Shown piece by piece: positions 16,394 to 23,064 of a stretch of 23,064 bases of DNA. The translations under genes and the position numbers were made by a program. Source of the DNA: an uncultured Muribaculaceae bacterium. GTDB taxonomy: Bacteria > Bacteroidota > Bacteroidia > Bacteroidales > Muribaculaceae. The DNA lies in the NCBI GenBank assembly GCA_910588245.1, contig CAJUQP010000048.1, positions 1 through 23,064 on the forward strand, read 5' to 3'. Each line of letters begins with the position of its first letter. Within the stretch, counting starts at the first letter, position 1. The notes beneath the pieces are model-generated. The model was not told the DNA's origin, did no database searches, and saw only the letters and a program-made list of their open reading frames with translations.

Positions 16394-17515
16394 TCAGACA
16401 GTGATGAGCTCATAGTCGCGCGTGCCCACGCCGATTTTCTCGGCATGCTCCAGGCCGGCCTGCCAGTCAGTGTCGGGATGAAGCAGGTGGAATTTATCGG
16501 CTCCCTCGAGGTTCTCGTGCTCATGATGGTCGTGGAGCTCGTTGTCGGTCAGGAGCACAGGAGCCTTTATCACCATGTCGGCGCAGGCCTGGTCGATCGC
16601 CACGGGATCGGTCGACGCCAGGATACCGAGGTCGGGCACCACCGCGGCGTCGTTATGGTTCCAGCAGTCGCACTCGGGGCTGACGTTCATGATGAAGCTC
16701 ACGTGGAAGTTAGGCTTGTCTTTGAGCACAGCCTTGGTATATTCCGCGATCTTGCAGTTCAGACGCTGCGACGTGTCCCACGAGGCGAGCACGGCGGCAT
16801 CGTGCTGGCAAAGGGCCACACACTGCCCGCACCCCACGCAATGGTCGTAGTCGATCACGGCCTTGTGCTCGGCGTCGAGGCTCAAAGCATCGTGGGCGCA
16901 ATGGCGCACGCACACTCCGCACCCCACGCAGTGGTCGCGGTCGATCTTCGGCTGCGACGCTCCGTGGAGTTCAAGCTTGCCGGGAACGCTGGCGCCACCC
17001 ATGCCGAGGTTTTTGAGCGCCCCGCCGAAACCGGCCTGTTCGTGCCCCTTGAAGTGGGTCAGGCTGATGATCACGTCGGCGTCGGCGAGCGCGGCGCCAA
17101 TCTTGGGAGCTTTGCAGTATTCCCCGTCGACCGGTATCTCAACCTGGTCGGTACCCTTCAATCCATCGGCGATTATCACCTGGCATTGCGCCGAGATAGG
17201 GTTGAAACCGTTCTCCATGGCGCTCTGCAGATGATCGACAGCATTGGCGCGGCACCCGGAATATAGAGTGTTGCAATCGGTCAGAAACGGTTTGCCTCCA
17301 AGCGAGCGCACGAGATGCGCCATGCGGGCGGCGAAGTTCGGACGGATGTAGGCCACATTGCCGGGCTCGCCGAAATGTATCTTCATGGCCACGAAATTAT
17401 CTTTGACAGGGAGGTCGGCTATCCCGGCCCTTCTGCACAGTCGCTCGAGTTTGTCGAGAAGGTTGGAATTCGGATTTGTCCGGAGATTCGTGAAATATAC
17501 TTTTGATTTCGCCAT
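16394..17515 (-). CDS. DUF362-domain protein with two [4Fe-4S] clusters
   Basis: I use the ATG at 17513-17515 (MAKSKVYFTN), giving 373 aa. An upstream in-frame ATG at 17662 would add 49 residues of poor quality that run over the -7 box and the carB promoter. The N-terminal part is a DUF362 domain (FVAMKIHFGEPGN, ADVIISLTHFKGHEQAGFGG). Two ferredoxin motifs follow, CVGCGVCVRHC (residues 196-206) and CVGCGQCVALC (226-236), both with complete cysteine sets. A further DUF362 stretch (CDCWNHNDAAVVPDLGILASTDPVAIDQA) comes after. The C-terminus holds a histidine/acid-rich run (ELHDHHEHENLE) that could bind metal. The protein is cytoplasmic by absence of a signal. The reaction is not known for this family; an electron-transfer role is likely. 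Confidence 0.88.
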   Translation of the reverse strand: MAKSKVYFTNLRTNPNSNLLDKLERLCRRAGIADLPVKDNFVAMKIHFGEPGNVAYIRPNFAARMAHLVRSLGGKPFLTDCNTLYSGCRANAVDHLQSAMENGFNPISAQCQVIIADGLKGTDQVEIPVDGEYCKAPKIGAALADADVIISLTHFKGHEQAGFGGALKNLGMGGASVPGKLELHGASQPKIDRDHCVGCGVCVRHCAHDALSLDAEHKAVIDYDHCVGCGQCVALCQHDAAVLASWDTSQRLNCKIAEYTKAVLKDKPNFHVSFIMNVSPECDCWNHNDAAVVPDLGILASTDPVAIDQACADMVIKAPVLLTDNELHDHHEHENLEGADKFHLLHPDTDWQAGLEHAEKIGVGTRDYELITV

Positions 17516-17534
17516 AGTGTTTTGGTTTTGTAGA

Positions 17535-17542
17535 CAAAGATA
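17535..17542 (-). promoter_or_regulatory. Candidate -7 box for the DUF362 gene
   Basis: The minus strand reads TATCTTTG, a full match to TAnnTTTG, 20 bases upstream of the chosen ATG. The -33 region is not well matched. Confidence 0.5.
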
Positions 17543-17614
17543 ATCATTTCGGCCGACATAATCCCATCTCCGCACCCCTTTTTCTATTTTATGGAGCCGA
17601 AAGGCTTCTTTAAC

Positions 17615-17645
17615 TTGCGTAAAAGCGAGATTTCTTGTAATTTTG
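17615..17645 (+). promoter_or_regulatory. Promoter of carB
   Basis: A TTG at 17615-17617 (part of ACTTG, close to the TTTG -33 box) is followed after 20 bases by TAATTTTG (17638-17645), a full -7 match. Spacing is as expected for the Bacteroidetes housekeeping sigma factor. The start codon is 31 bases further on. Confidence 0.7.
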
Positions 17646-17676
17646 CAGGCAAAACAAATCATAGCGACTCAGACAT

Positions 17677-20600
17677 ATGAAAAAGGTTTTGCTTCTCGGT
17701 TCGGGCGCCCTCAAGATCGGGCAGGCCGGCGAGTTCGACTATTCGGGATCCCAGGCCCTCAAGGCCCTCAGGGAAGAGGGTATCTCATCAGTGCTTATCA
17801 ATCCTAACATCGCCACTATCCAGACTTCGGAAGGCGTGGCCGACCAAGTCTATTTCCTTCCCATCACCCCCTATTTCGTGGAGGAGGTGATCAAAAAGGA
17901 GAGGCCCGACGGAATCCTCCTCGCTTTCGGCGGACAGACCGCGCTCAACTGCGGCACGGAGCTTTACCTCAACGGCACCCTTGAGAAATACGGAGTGAAA
18001 GTGCTCGGCACATCGGTGGAGGCCATCATGATCACGGAAGACCGCGACCTCTTCGTCAAGAAGCTTGACGAGATCGACATCAAGACTCCTGTGAGCCAGG
18101 CAGTGGAGAGCATCGACGACGCCGTGGAAGTGGCACACCGCATCGGATTCCCCGTGATGGTGCGCTCCGGTTACGCCCTCGGCGGACTTGGATCGGGCAT
18201 CTGCACCAACGATGAGGAATTCCGCCGCCACTGTGAGAGCGCCCTGGCCTACAGCCGCCAGATCCTCGTGGAGGAATCGCTCAAGGGATGGAAGGAGATA
18301 GAGTTTGAGGTGATCCGCGACTCCAACGACCATTGCTTCACCGTAGTGCCGATGGAGAATTTCGATCCTCTCGGCATACACACCGGCGAGTCGATCGTCG
18401 TGGCCCCCATCGTATCACTCACCCCGGAGCAGATCAAGATGCTTGAGGAGATCGCCACCAAGGTGGTGCGCCACATCGGCATCGTCGGCGAATGCAACAT
18501 CCAGTATGCCTTCAACGCCGAGACCAACGACTACCGCATCATCGAGATCAACGCGCGCCTGAGCCGCTCATCAGCCCTCGCCTCGAAAGCCTCGGGCTAT
18601 CCACTCGCTTTCGTGGCCGCCAAGCTCGCCCTCGGCTACACCCTCGACCAGATCGGCGAGATGGGCACCCCCAACTCAGCCTATGTCGCTCCGTCCGTCG
18701 ACTATATGATTGTCAAGATCCCGCGCTGGGACCTCTCAAAATTCGTCGGCGTCGATCGCGAGATCGGTTCGTCGATGAAGTCGGTAGGCGAGATCATGTC
18801 GATAGGCAAATCGTTTGAGGAGATCATCCAGAAAGGTCTCCGCATGATAGGCCAGGGGATGCACGGATTCGTGGGCAACAACGACATCCACTTCGACGAC
18901 CTCGACGCCGCCCTCTCCCACCCCACCGACACCCGCGTCTTCGCCATAGCTCAGGCTCTCGAGGAGGGCTATTCCGTAGACCGCATCGAGGCGCTCACGA
19001 AAATTGACAAATGGTTCATCTCCCGCCTCAAGAATATCGTAGACTATAAGAAAGTGCTCGAGGGATATGAGAAGATCGAGGCCATACCTGCCGATGTCAT
19101 GAAGGAGGCCAAGCGCCTCGGCTTCTCCGACTTCCAGATTGCCCGCTTCGTGGAGAACCCGCAGGGCAACATGGAGCAGGAGCTCCTTCGCGTGCGCGAC
19201 CATCGCAAGAGCCTCGGCGTCACCCCCTGCGTGCGCCGCATCAATACGGTGGCCTCCGAATATCCCGAGCTCACCAACTACCTCTACGTCACATATGGCG
19301 CTGACTCCAACTCCATACGCTACGACATGAACGCCGGCAACAACATCGTCGTGCTCGGATCGGGAGCATACCGTATCGGCAGCTCCGTGGAGTTCGACTG
19401 GTGCTCGGTCAACGCCGCCACGACCTGCCGCCGTCTCGGCTACAAGGCCATCATGATCAACTATAACCCGGAGACCGTGTCGACCGACTACGACATGTGC
19501 GACCGCCTCTACTTCGATGAGCTCAGCTTTGAGCGCGTGATGGATATCCTCGACCTCGAGACGCCCCGCGGCGTGATTGTCAGCGTCGGAGGCCAGATAC
19601 CCAACAATCTCGCGATGAAGCTCTACCGCCGCCACGTGCCCGTGCTCGGCACCTCCCCCATATCGATCGACCGCGCCGAGAACCGCCACAAGTTCTCCGC
19701 GATGCTCGACCAGCTCGGCATCGATCAGCCCCGCTGGAAGGAGGTGACCACCTTCGAGGATATCGACCGATTCATCGCCGAAGTAGGCTTCCCGGTGCTT
19801 GTGCGCCCGAGCTACGTGCTCTCAGGTGCGGCCATGAACGTATGCTATGACTACGACCAGCTCCACCGCTTCCTCACAGAGGCCGCGAAGGTGTCGAAAG
19901 AATATCCGGTGGTTGTGTCGGAATTCATGCAGAACGCCAAGGAGATCGAGTTTGACGCCGTAGCCCGCAACGGTGAGATCGTGGAATACGCCATCTCGGA
20001 GCATGTGGAGTTTGCCGGCGTACACTCAGGCGATGCCACCCTCGTATTCCCCGCCCAGAAGATATATATGGCCACCGCACGACGCATCAAGCGCATAAGC
20101 GCCAAGATCGCCAGGGAGCTCAATATCTCCGGCCCCTTCAACATCCAGTATCTTGCAAAAGACAACTACGTGAAGGTGATCGAGTGCAACCTCCGCGCCT
20201 CGCGCTCCTTCCCCTTCGTCAGCAAGGTGCTCAAGAAAAACTTCATCGAGACCGCCACACGCATCATGCTCGGTGAGAAGGTGGAGAAAGTCGACACCTC
20301 GACATTCGATATCGACTACATCGGCGTGAAGGCTTCGCAGTTCTCCTTCGCACGCCTCCACAAGGCTGACCCCGTGCTCGGCGTCGACATGTCGTCGACC
20401 GGCGAGGTAGGCTGCCTCGGACGTGACTTCGACGAGGCCCTGCTCAACGCCATGATCTCCGTAGGCCACCACGTGCCGAAAGACGCTGTGCTCGTAAGCT
20501 CCGGCGACGTGCGCGGAAAAGTAGACATGCTCGAGGCCTGCCGCCTGCTCGGGGAGAACGGCTACAAGATCTACGCCACAGAAGGCACCGCCGCCTTCCT

Positions 20601-20886
20601 CAACAGCAACGGCATTGAGGCCGAGGCCGTGCGCTGGCCCGACGAGCAGAACGCGGCCGGTGAGAATGTGCTCGACCTGATCGCGCAGCACAAGGTCGAC
20701 CTGGTGATCAACATCCCCAAGAACCACACCAAGCGCGAGCTCACCAACGGCTACCGCATACGCCGCTGGGCCATCGACCACAACATCCCCCTTCTCACCA
20801 ACGCCCGCCTCGCGAGCGCTTTCGTGAAAGCTTTCATCAACAAGAAGGAGGAGAACCTCGGAATCACCCCCTGGAAGGAATACTGA
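17677..20886 (+). CDS. carB: Carbamoyl-phosphate synthase large subunit
   Basis: The 1069-aa enzyme makes carbamoyl phosphate from bicarbonate, ammonia and two ATP for pyrimidine and arginine synthesis. Two homologous synthetase halves are visible. The first has GSGALKIGQAGEFDYSGSQ (8-26), RSGYALGGLGSG (163-174) and EINARLSRSSALASKASGYP (near 289). The second has GSGAYRIGSSVEFDW (near 557), RPSYVLSGAAMNV (near 707) and ECNLRASRSFPFVSKV (near 835). A methylglyoxal-synthase-like allosteric domain follows from about 930 to the end. Length matches the family. The IGQAGEFDYSGSQ opening is closer to the eukaryotic CAD/CPS type than to the IGQACEFDYSGTQ form usual in Proteobacteria and Firmicutes. 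No carA (glutaminase subunit) is next to it: the upstream gene is divergent and unrelated. Confidence 0.97.
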   Translation: MKKVLLLGSGALKIGQAGEFDYSGSQALKALREEGISSVLINPNIATIQTSEGVADQVYFLPITPYFVEEVIKKERPDGILLAFGGQTALNCGTELYLNGTLEKYGVKVLGTSVEAIMITEDRDLFVKKLDEIDIKTPVSQAVESIDDAVEVAHRIGFPVMVRSGYALGGLGSGICTNDEEFRRHCESALAYSRQILVEESLKGWKEIEFEVIRDSNDHCFTVVPMENFDPLGIHTGESIVVAPIVSLTPEQIKMLEEIATKVVRHIGIVGECNIQYAFNAETNDYRIIEINARLSRSSALASKASGYPLAFVAAKLALGYTLDQIGEMGTPNSAYVAPSVDYMIVKIPRWDLSKFVGVDREIGSSMKSVGEIMSIGKSFEEIIQKGLRMIGQGMHGFVGNNDIHFDDLDAALSHPTDTRVFAIAQALEEGYSVDRIEALTKIDKWFISRLKNIVDYKKVLEGYEKIEAIPADVMKEAKRLGFSDFQIARFVENPQGNMEQELLRVRDHRKSLGVTPCVRRINTVASEYPELTNYLYVTYGADSNSIRYDMNAGNNIVVLGSGAYRIGSSVEFDWCSVNAATTCRRLGYKAIMINYNPETVSTDYDMCDRLYFDELSFERVMDILDLETPRGVIVSVGGQIPNNLAMKLYRRHVPVLGTSPISIDRAENRHKFSAMLDQLGIDQPRWKEVTTFEDIDRFIAEVGFPVLVRPSYVLSGAAMNVCYDYDQLHRFLTEAAKVSKEYPVVVSEFMQNAKEIEFDAVARNGEIVEYAISEHVEFAGVHSGDATLVFPAQKIYMATARRIKRISAKIARELNISGPFNIQYLAKDNYVKVIECNLRASRSFPFVSKVLKKNFIETATRIMLGEKVEKVDTSTFDIDYIGVKASQFSFARLHKADPVLGVDMSSTGEVGCLGRDFDEALLNAMISVGHHVPKDAVLVSSGDVRGKVDMLEACRLLGENGYKIYATEGTAAFLNSNGIEAEAVRWPDEQNAAGENVLDLIAQHKVDLVINIPKNHTKRELTNGYRIRRWAIDHNIPLLTNARLASAFVKAFINKKEENLGITPWKEY

Positions 20887-20954
20887 TTGCCGCAGGCAAA
20901 GGAGTGCCCATAGGCAGAAATCTTCCGGCATAAAAGTTCGCCGCAAAGCGAGCC

Positions 20955-21031
20955 ATGACAATAAGCATCAAGCCCAGGTCTTCCGGCCTGGGCTTGATGC
21001 TTATTGTCATGGGTTTGATGCTTATTGTCAT
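20955..21031. repeat. 24-bp perfect inverted repeat with an extra copy of one arm
   Basis: The left arm is 20955-20978 and the right arm 20987-21010, perfectly complementary over 24 bp with loop TCTTCCGG. The last 21 bases of the right-arm side (20990-21010, GGGCTTGATGC...) are repeated at once at 21011-21031 (GGGTTTGATGC...) with one mismatch. The left arm can therefore pair with either copy. The loop's TCTTCCGGC also occurs at 20921-20929. There is no T-run, so it is not a classical terminator, although it lies 68 bases after carB. Confidence 0.88.
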
Positions 21032-21046
21032 CGGGCTCTGCCCGAT
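21030..21046. other. Small hairpin after the inverted repeat
   Basis: ATCGGGC (21030-21036) and GCCCGAT (21040-21046) form a perfect 7-bp stem with loop TCT, directly following the repeated arm. No T-run follows. Confidence 0.5.
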
Positions 21047-21096
21047 CTCCTGTGCCGCGGCCTCCGTCGTATTTACCTGCGGGCTCCGCGGTGTGG

Positions 21097-21570
21097 TCAA
21101 TAAGGCACCGAATATACCCGCGAATAGATATAAGTGTTATACACTCCGCCGCTCCTCCACTGCAAGGTCAGCGAGTCGCCGCCGTTGGAGAGGGCATAAT
21201 TCATCGTGGAGGCCTGTCCGTTCTCATACTGCACATTTATCTGGTAGAGATCGCTGCCCGGACCGCGCTCCTGGCAGAAATAGGCCATGTCCTCCGAGAG
21301 GAGGCGACCATTGGAATAATAATAGTAGCGCCCGTGCCCCTTGCCATAGAAATCCATGTAGTTGGTGTCATAGGAGCTTACCTCGTTGCCGTTGTAATAC
21401 TCCAGCTCCCACTGCCCCACAAGACGCGAGTCATAGAAATAGTTGGAACCCCAGCCGTTCGGCGGTCCGTAAGGCCAGTCATCGTCATCGGCACATCCTG
21501 TCAGCATCGTGGCACAAAGACCCGTCAGCAGCCCCGCCCCAAGAGTGACCATCAAATTTCGTCCTTTCAT
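21097..21570 (-). CDS. Small surface lipoprotein of unknown function
   Basis: This 157-aa protein has a lipoprotein signal ending TMLTGC (C26). The residues after the cysteine are ADDDDW, a strong acidic run of the kind that directs lipoproteins to the cell surface in Bacteroidetes. The mature part is rich in Tyr, Asn and Gly, with LVGQWELEYYNG followed by alternating strands (GRYYYYSNGRLL, LYQINVQYENG, SLTLQWRSGGVYNTY), resembling a small lipocalin-like beta barrel. I do not recognise a specific family. It is alone on its strand; a weak -7-like TTATTTTG lies at 21615-21622 on the minus strand. Confidence 0.75.
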   Translation of the reverse strand: MKGRNLMVTLGAGLLTGLCATMLTGCADDDDWPYGPPNGWGSNYFYDSRLVGQWELEYYNGNEVSSYDTNYMDFYGKGHGRYYYYSNGRLLSEDMAYFCQERGPGSDLYQINVQYENGQASTMNYALSNGGDSLTLQWRSGGVYNTYIYSRVYSVPY

Positions 21571-21665
21571 AATCTTGTTTTTTAAATAACGGCATTGGCC
21601 AAACCGCCTTGCCTCAAAATAAAAACCCCCGAATCTTAAAAAAGTTTAACCCACGCCACTTATCA

Positions 21666-21700
21666 CATAATGCATGATTCATAATGCACAATCCATAATC
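21666..21700. repeat. Degenerate 7-base tandem repeat
   Basis: Five consecutive heptamers read CATAATG, CATGATT, CATAATG, CACAATC, CATAATC. Units 1 and 3 are identical, which also gives a 14-base period. The array is in the gap between the small lipoprotein and the fusion gene. Confidence 0.75.
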
Positions 21701-21721
21701 TTTATCGATTGCAGGCTGACC

Positions 21722-21757
21722 GGTCGGACTGGTCTGAATGGCCTGAATGGTCTGAAT
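21722..21757. repeat. 9-base tandem repeat, four copies
   Basis: Consecutive units read GGTCGGACT, GGTCTGAAT, GGCCTGAAT, GGTCTGAAT; a weaker match (TAGATTGAAT) follows. The array ends 25 bases before the -33 box of the fusion gene. Confidence 0.8.
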
Positions 21758-21782
21758 TAGATTGAATGACCGCCACGGATAT

Positions 21783-21813
21783 TTTGTTATTTGATAAAAT
21801 AGTCCTATATTTG
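21783..21813 (+). promoter_or_regulatory. Promoter of the nucleotidyltransferase-kinase fusion gene
   Basis: TTTG (21783-21786), 19 bases, then TATATTTG (21806-21813) is a textbook TTTG/TAnnTTTG arrangement, the best in the window. The ATG follows after 29 bases. Confidence 0.8.
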
Positions 21814-21842
21814 TCAGCGGTCTTTCCGCACTGAAACAAACG

Positions 21843-22997
21843 ATGAGAAAGAAAGTATTCGTCTCCGGATGCTACGACATGCTCCACTCGGGCCACGTGG
21901 CGTTTTTCAAGGAGGCATCCCAATATGGCGACCTGTATGTCGGCATCGGGTCTGACAGCACCATCGAGGAGCTCAAACACCGCAAGACGGTATATTCCGA
22001 GAAAGAACGCCTCTACATGGTGAAGGCCATACGCTACGTCACCGACGCCTTCATCAACCGGGGCAGCGGCATGCTCGACTTCGTCGACACCATGGACGCC
22101 GTGAGGCCTGACGTGTTCGTGGTCAACTCCGACGGCGGAAGCGACGAGAAGCGACGTCTGTGCGAGGAGCGCGGCATAGAGTATGTGGAGCTGACCCGCG
22201 TGCCCGACGCCGGTCTGGAAGCCCGCTCCACCACCTCCCTGCGCCGCGACGTCAGATCGCATCTGCCTTACCGCATCGATATCGCCGGCACATGGATCGA
22301 CCAGCCCTACGTCTCGCAGCACGGCGACGGATGGGCGATAACAGCATCCATAGAGCCGACACATGAATTCATGGAGCGCGGAGGCATGTCGACCTCCACA
22401 CGCAACGCCGCCATGAAGATATGGCCCTACGAGCTCCCTGCATATAATGAGGAGATGCTCGCCAGGCTCCTCTTCTGCTTCGAGAATGATCCGGAGAACA
22501 AGGGACACGTCTCGGGAGCACAAGACGCCATAGGCATCTGCATGTCGGGACTTACGCGCCACCATTACGACGGCCACTACTGGCCCGACCGGATAGAGTC
22601 GTGCCACGACGAGGAGACGCTATCCTGGCTTGAAAGCCACATCGCGCTCCTGCCGATGTTCCCGCGTCGTCCCGGATGCTCCGTGGTGGAAGGGAAGGAC
22701 ATAACACCGGAGAAGGTCAGGGCATTGACCTCGGCCGCCGACCGCTGCTGGGACGCCATCATGCGGCGTGACCTCGGTGATTTCGCCGCGTCTTTCCGCG
22801 ACTCGTTCGATGCCCAGGTGGCCATGTTCCCGGCCATGATGCAGCCGGGTGTGGCGGAATACATCGACTCCATCCGCGACAAGGCGCTGAGCTGGAAGAT
22901 GCTCGGTGCCGGAGGCGGAGGCCACCTCGCCCTCGTCCTCCCCGACAACGCCCTCCTTACCCCCGACATGATCCCCATAAAGATCCGACGGTTTTAA
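21843..22997 (+). CDS. Cytidylyltransferase-like domain fused to a GHMP-type sugar kinase
   Basis: The 384-aa protein has two enzymatic domains. Residues 1-135 form a nucleotidyltransferase of the glycerol-3-phosphate cytidylyltransferase/HldE-C type: FVSGCYDMLHSGHVAFF with the H15-S-G-H18 signature, and RSTTSLRRD (128-136) in place of the usual ISSTxIR. Residues of about 140-384 resemble a GHMP kinase: PYRIDIAGTWIDQPY (142-156) as motif 1, GGMSTSTRNAA (180-190) where the ATP-binding GLGSS loop is expected, GAQDAIG (225-231), and GAGGGGHLAL (355-364) as motif 3. Together they suggest phosphorylation of a sugar and transfer of a nucleotide to it, as in heptose or fucose activation, but with domains from other families than HldE. 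The sugar is unknown. The kinase half could also be a non-catalytic relative because its second motif is atypical. No signal peptide, so cytoplasmic. Confidence 0.8.
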   Translation: MRKKVFVSGCYDMLHSGHVAFFKEASQYGDLYVGIGSDSTIEELKHRKTVYSEKERLYMVKAIRYVTDAFINRGSGMLDFVDTMDAVRPDVFVVNSDGGSDEKRRLCEERGIEYVELTRVPDAGLEARSTTSLRRDVRSHLPYRIDIAGTWIDQPYVSQHGDGWAITASIEPTHEFMERGGMSTSTRNAAMKIWPYELPAYNEEMLARLLFCFENDPENKGHVSGAQDAIGICMSGLTRHHYDGHYWPDRIESCHDEETLSWLESHIALLPMFPRRPGCSVVEGKDITPEKVRALTSAADRCWDAIMRRDLGDFAASFRDSFDAQVAMFPAMMQPGVAEYIDSIRDKALSWKMLGAGGGGHLALVLPDNALLTPDMIPIKIRRF

Positions 22998-23003
22998 AAA
23001 GTT

Positions 23004-23024
23004 GTCCGCTGTCCGTTTTCCGTT
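23004..23024. repeat. 7-base tandem repeat after the fusion gene
   Basis: Consecutive units read GTCCGCT, GTCCGTT, TTCCGTT, starting 7 bases after the fusion gene's stop codon, with a weak fourth unit (GTCGTAC). Confidence 0.7.
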
Positions 23025-23026
23025 GT

Positions 23027-23040
23027 CGTACATTTGTACG
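23027..23040. other. Short palindrome near the window end
   Basis: CGTACA (23027-23032) and TGTACG (23035-23040) with a TT centre form a perfect 6-bp dyad. It may be an operator for the next gene, which lies outside the window. Confidence 0.4.
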
Positions 23041-23064
23041 GTTGAATGTTTTTGAATAATTTTA

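Noticed and set aside
15965..17266. Open frame of 433 codons on the plus strand
   Set aside because: It lies antisense to the SusC and DUF362 genes, runs through the terminator between them and has no recognisable domain. It is an effect of codon bias.
17516..17662. Upstream ATG at 17662 for the DUF362 protein
   Set aside because: The extra 49 residues are unlike the family and would overlap the gene's own -7 box and the carB promoter.
18736..20961. Two long open frames antisense to carB (18736-19689 and 20026-20961)
   Set aside because: Both are shadows of the strongly biased carB codons and show no domain features of their own.
20952..21548. Reading frames across the 24-bp inverted repeat and the small lipoprotein, on both strands
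   Set aside because: The similar peptides on both strands (MTISIKP, GLMLIVM) arise from the inverted repeat itself. The rest is antisense to the lipoprotein gene.

Overview
The window looks like the chromosome of a gut-type Bacteroidales bacterium, most likely Muribaculaceae or a close relative. Supporting signs are paired SusC/SusD genes, a one-polypeptide hybrid two-component regulator, lipoproteins whose cysteine is followed by acidic residues, and promoters with the Bacteroidetes -7 box TAnnTTTG in place of sigma70 boxes. The placement is inferred from gene types, not from a marker gene. No rRNA, tRNA, CRISPR array, transposase or phage gene was found.

Layout: (1) 1-2573, minus strand, a SusC-type TonB-dependent transporter cut by the window edge. 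(2) 2802-5534, minus strand, a hybrid two-component system (HTCS) with a sugar-binding-protein-like sensor. (3) 5535-5825, a divergent control region with a nested dyad at 5641-5711 and a GC-rich leader hairpin. (4) 5826-10109, plus strand: GH32 beta-fructosidase, MFS sugar importer and PfkB fructokinase. A 351-base gap before the kinase holds two 65/66-base tandem repeats and a 7-base repeat array. (5) 10222-16200, minus strand: an operon of SusC, SusD and an unidentified surface lipoprotein, bounded by two bidirectional terminators. (6) 16394-17515, minus strand, a DUF362/2x[4Fe-4S] protein. (7) 17677-20886, plus strand, the large subunit of carbamoyl-phosphate synthase (carB), followed by a large hairpin element. 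(8) 21097-21570, minus strand, a small lipoprotein. (9) 21843-22997, plus strand, a nucleotidyltransferase-GHMP kinase fusion.

Regions 2-5 form a fructan utilisation locus of the kind described around BT1754-BT1765 in Bacteroides thetaiotaomicron. SusC/SusD and the lipoprotein would bind and import fructo-oligosaccharide, the GH32 enzyme would release fructose in the periplasm, the MFS protein would carry fructose into the cytoplasm and the kinase would phosphorylate it. The HTCS probably senses periplasmic fructose and switches the locus on. No endo-acting surface GH32 is present, which fits short fructans or inulin better than long levan, though genes beyond the left edge could change that.

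The least explained material is intergenic. It includes the 71-base symmetric operator candidate, the structured 65/66-base repeats with a possible promoter at their end, three sequence-unrelated arrays that share a period of 7, and a 24-bp perfect inverted repeat with an extra copy of one arm. The clearest protein-level oddity is the nucleotidyltransferase-GHMP kinase fusion with a divergent ATP-loop motif.
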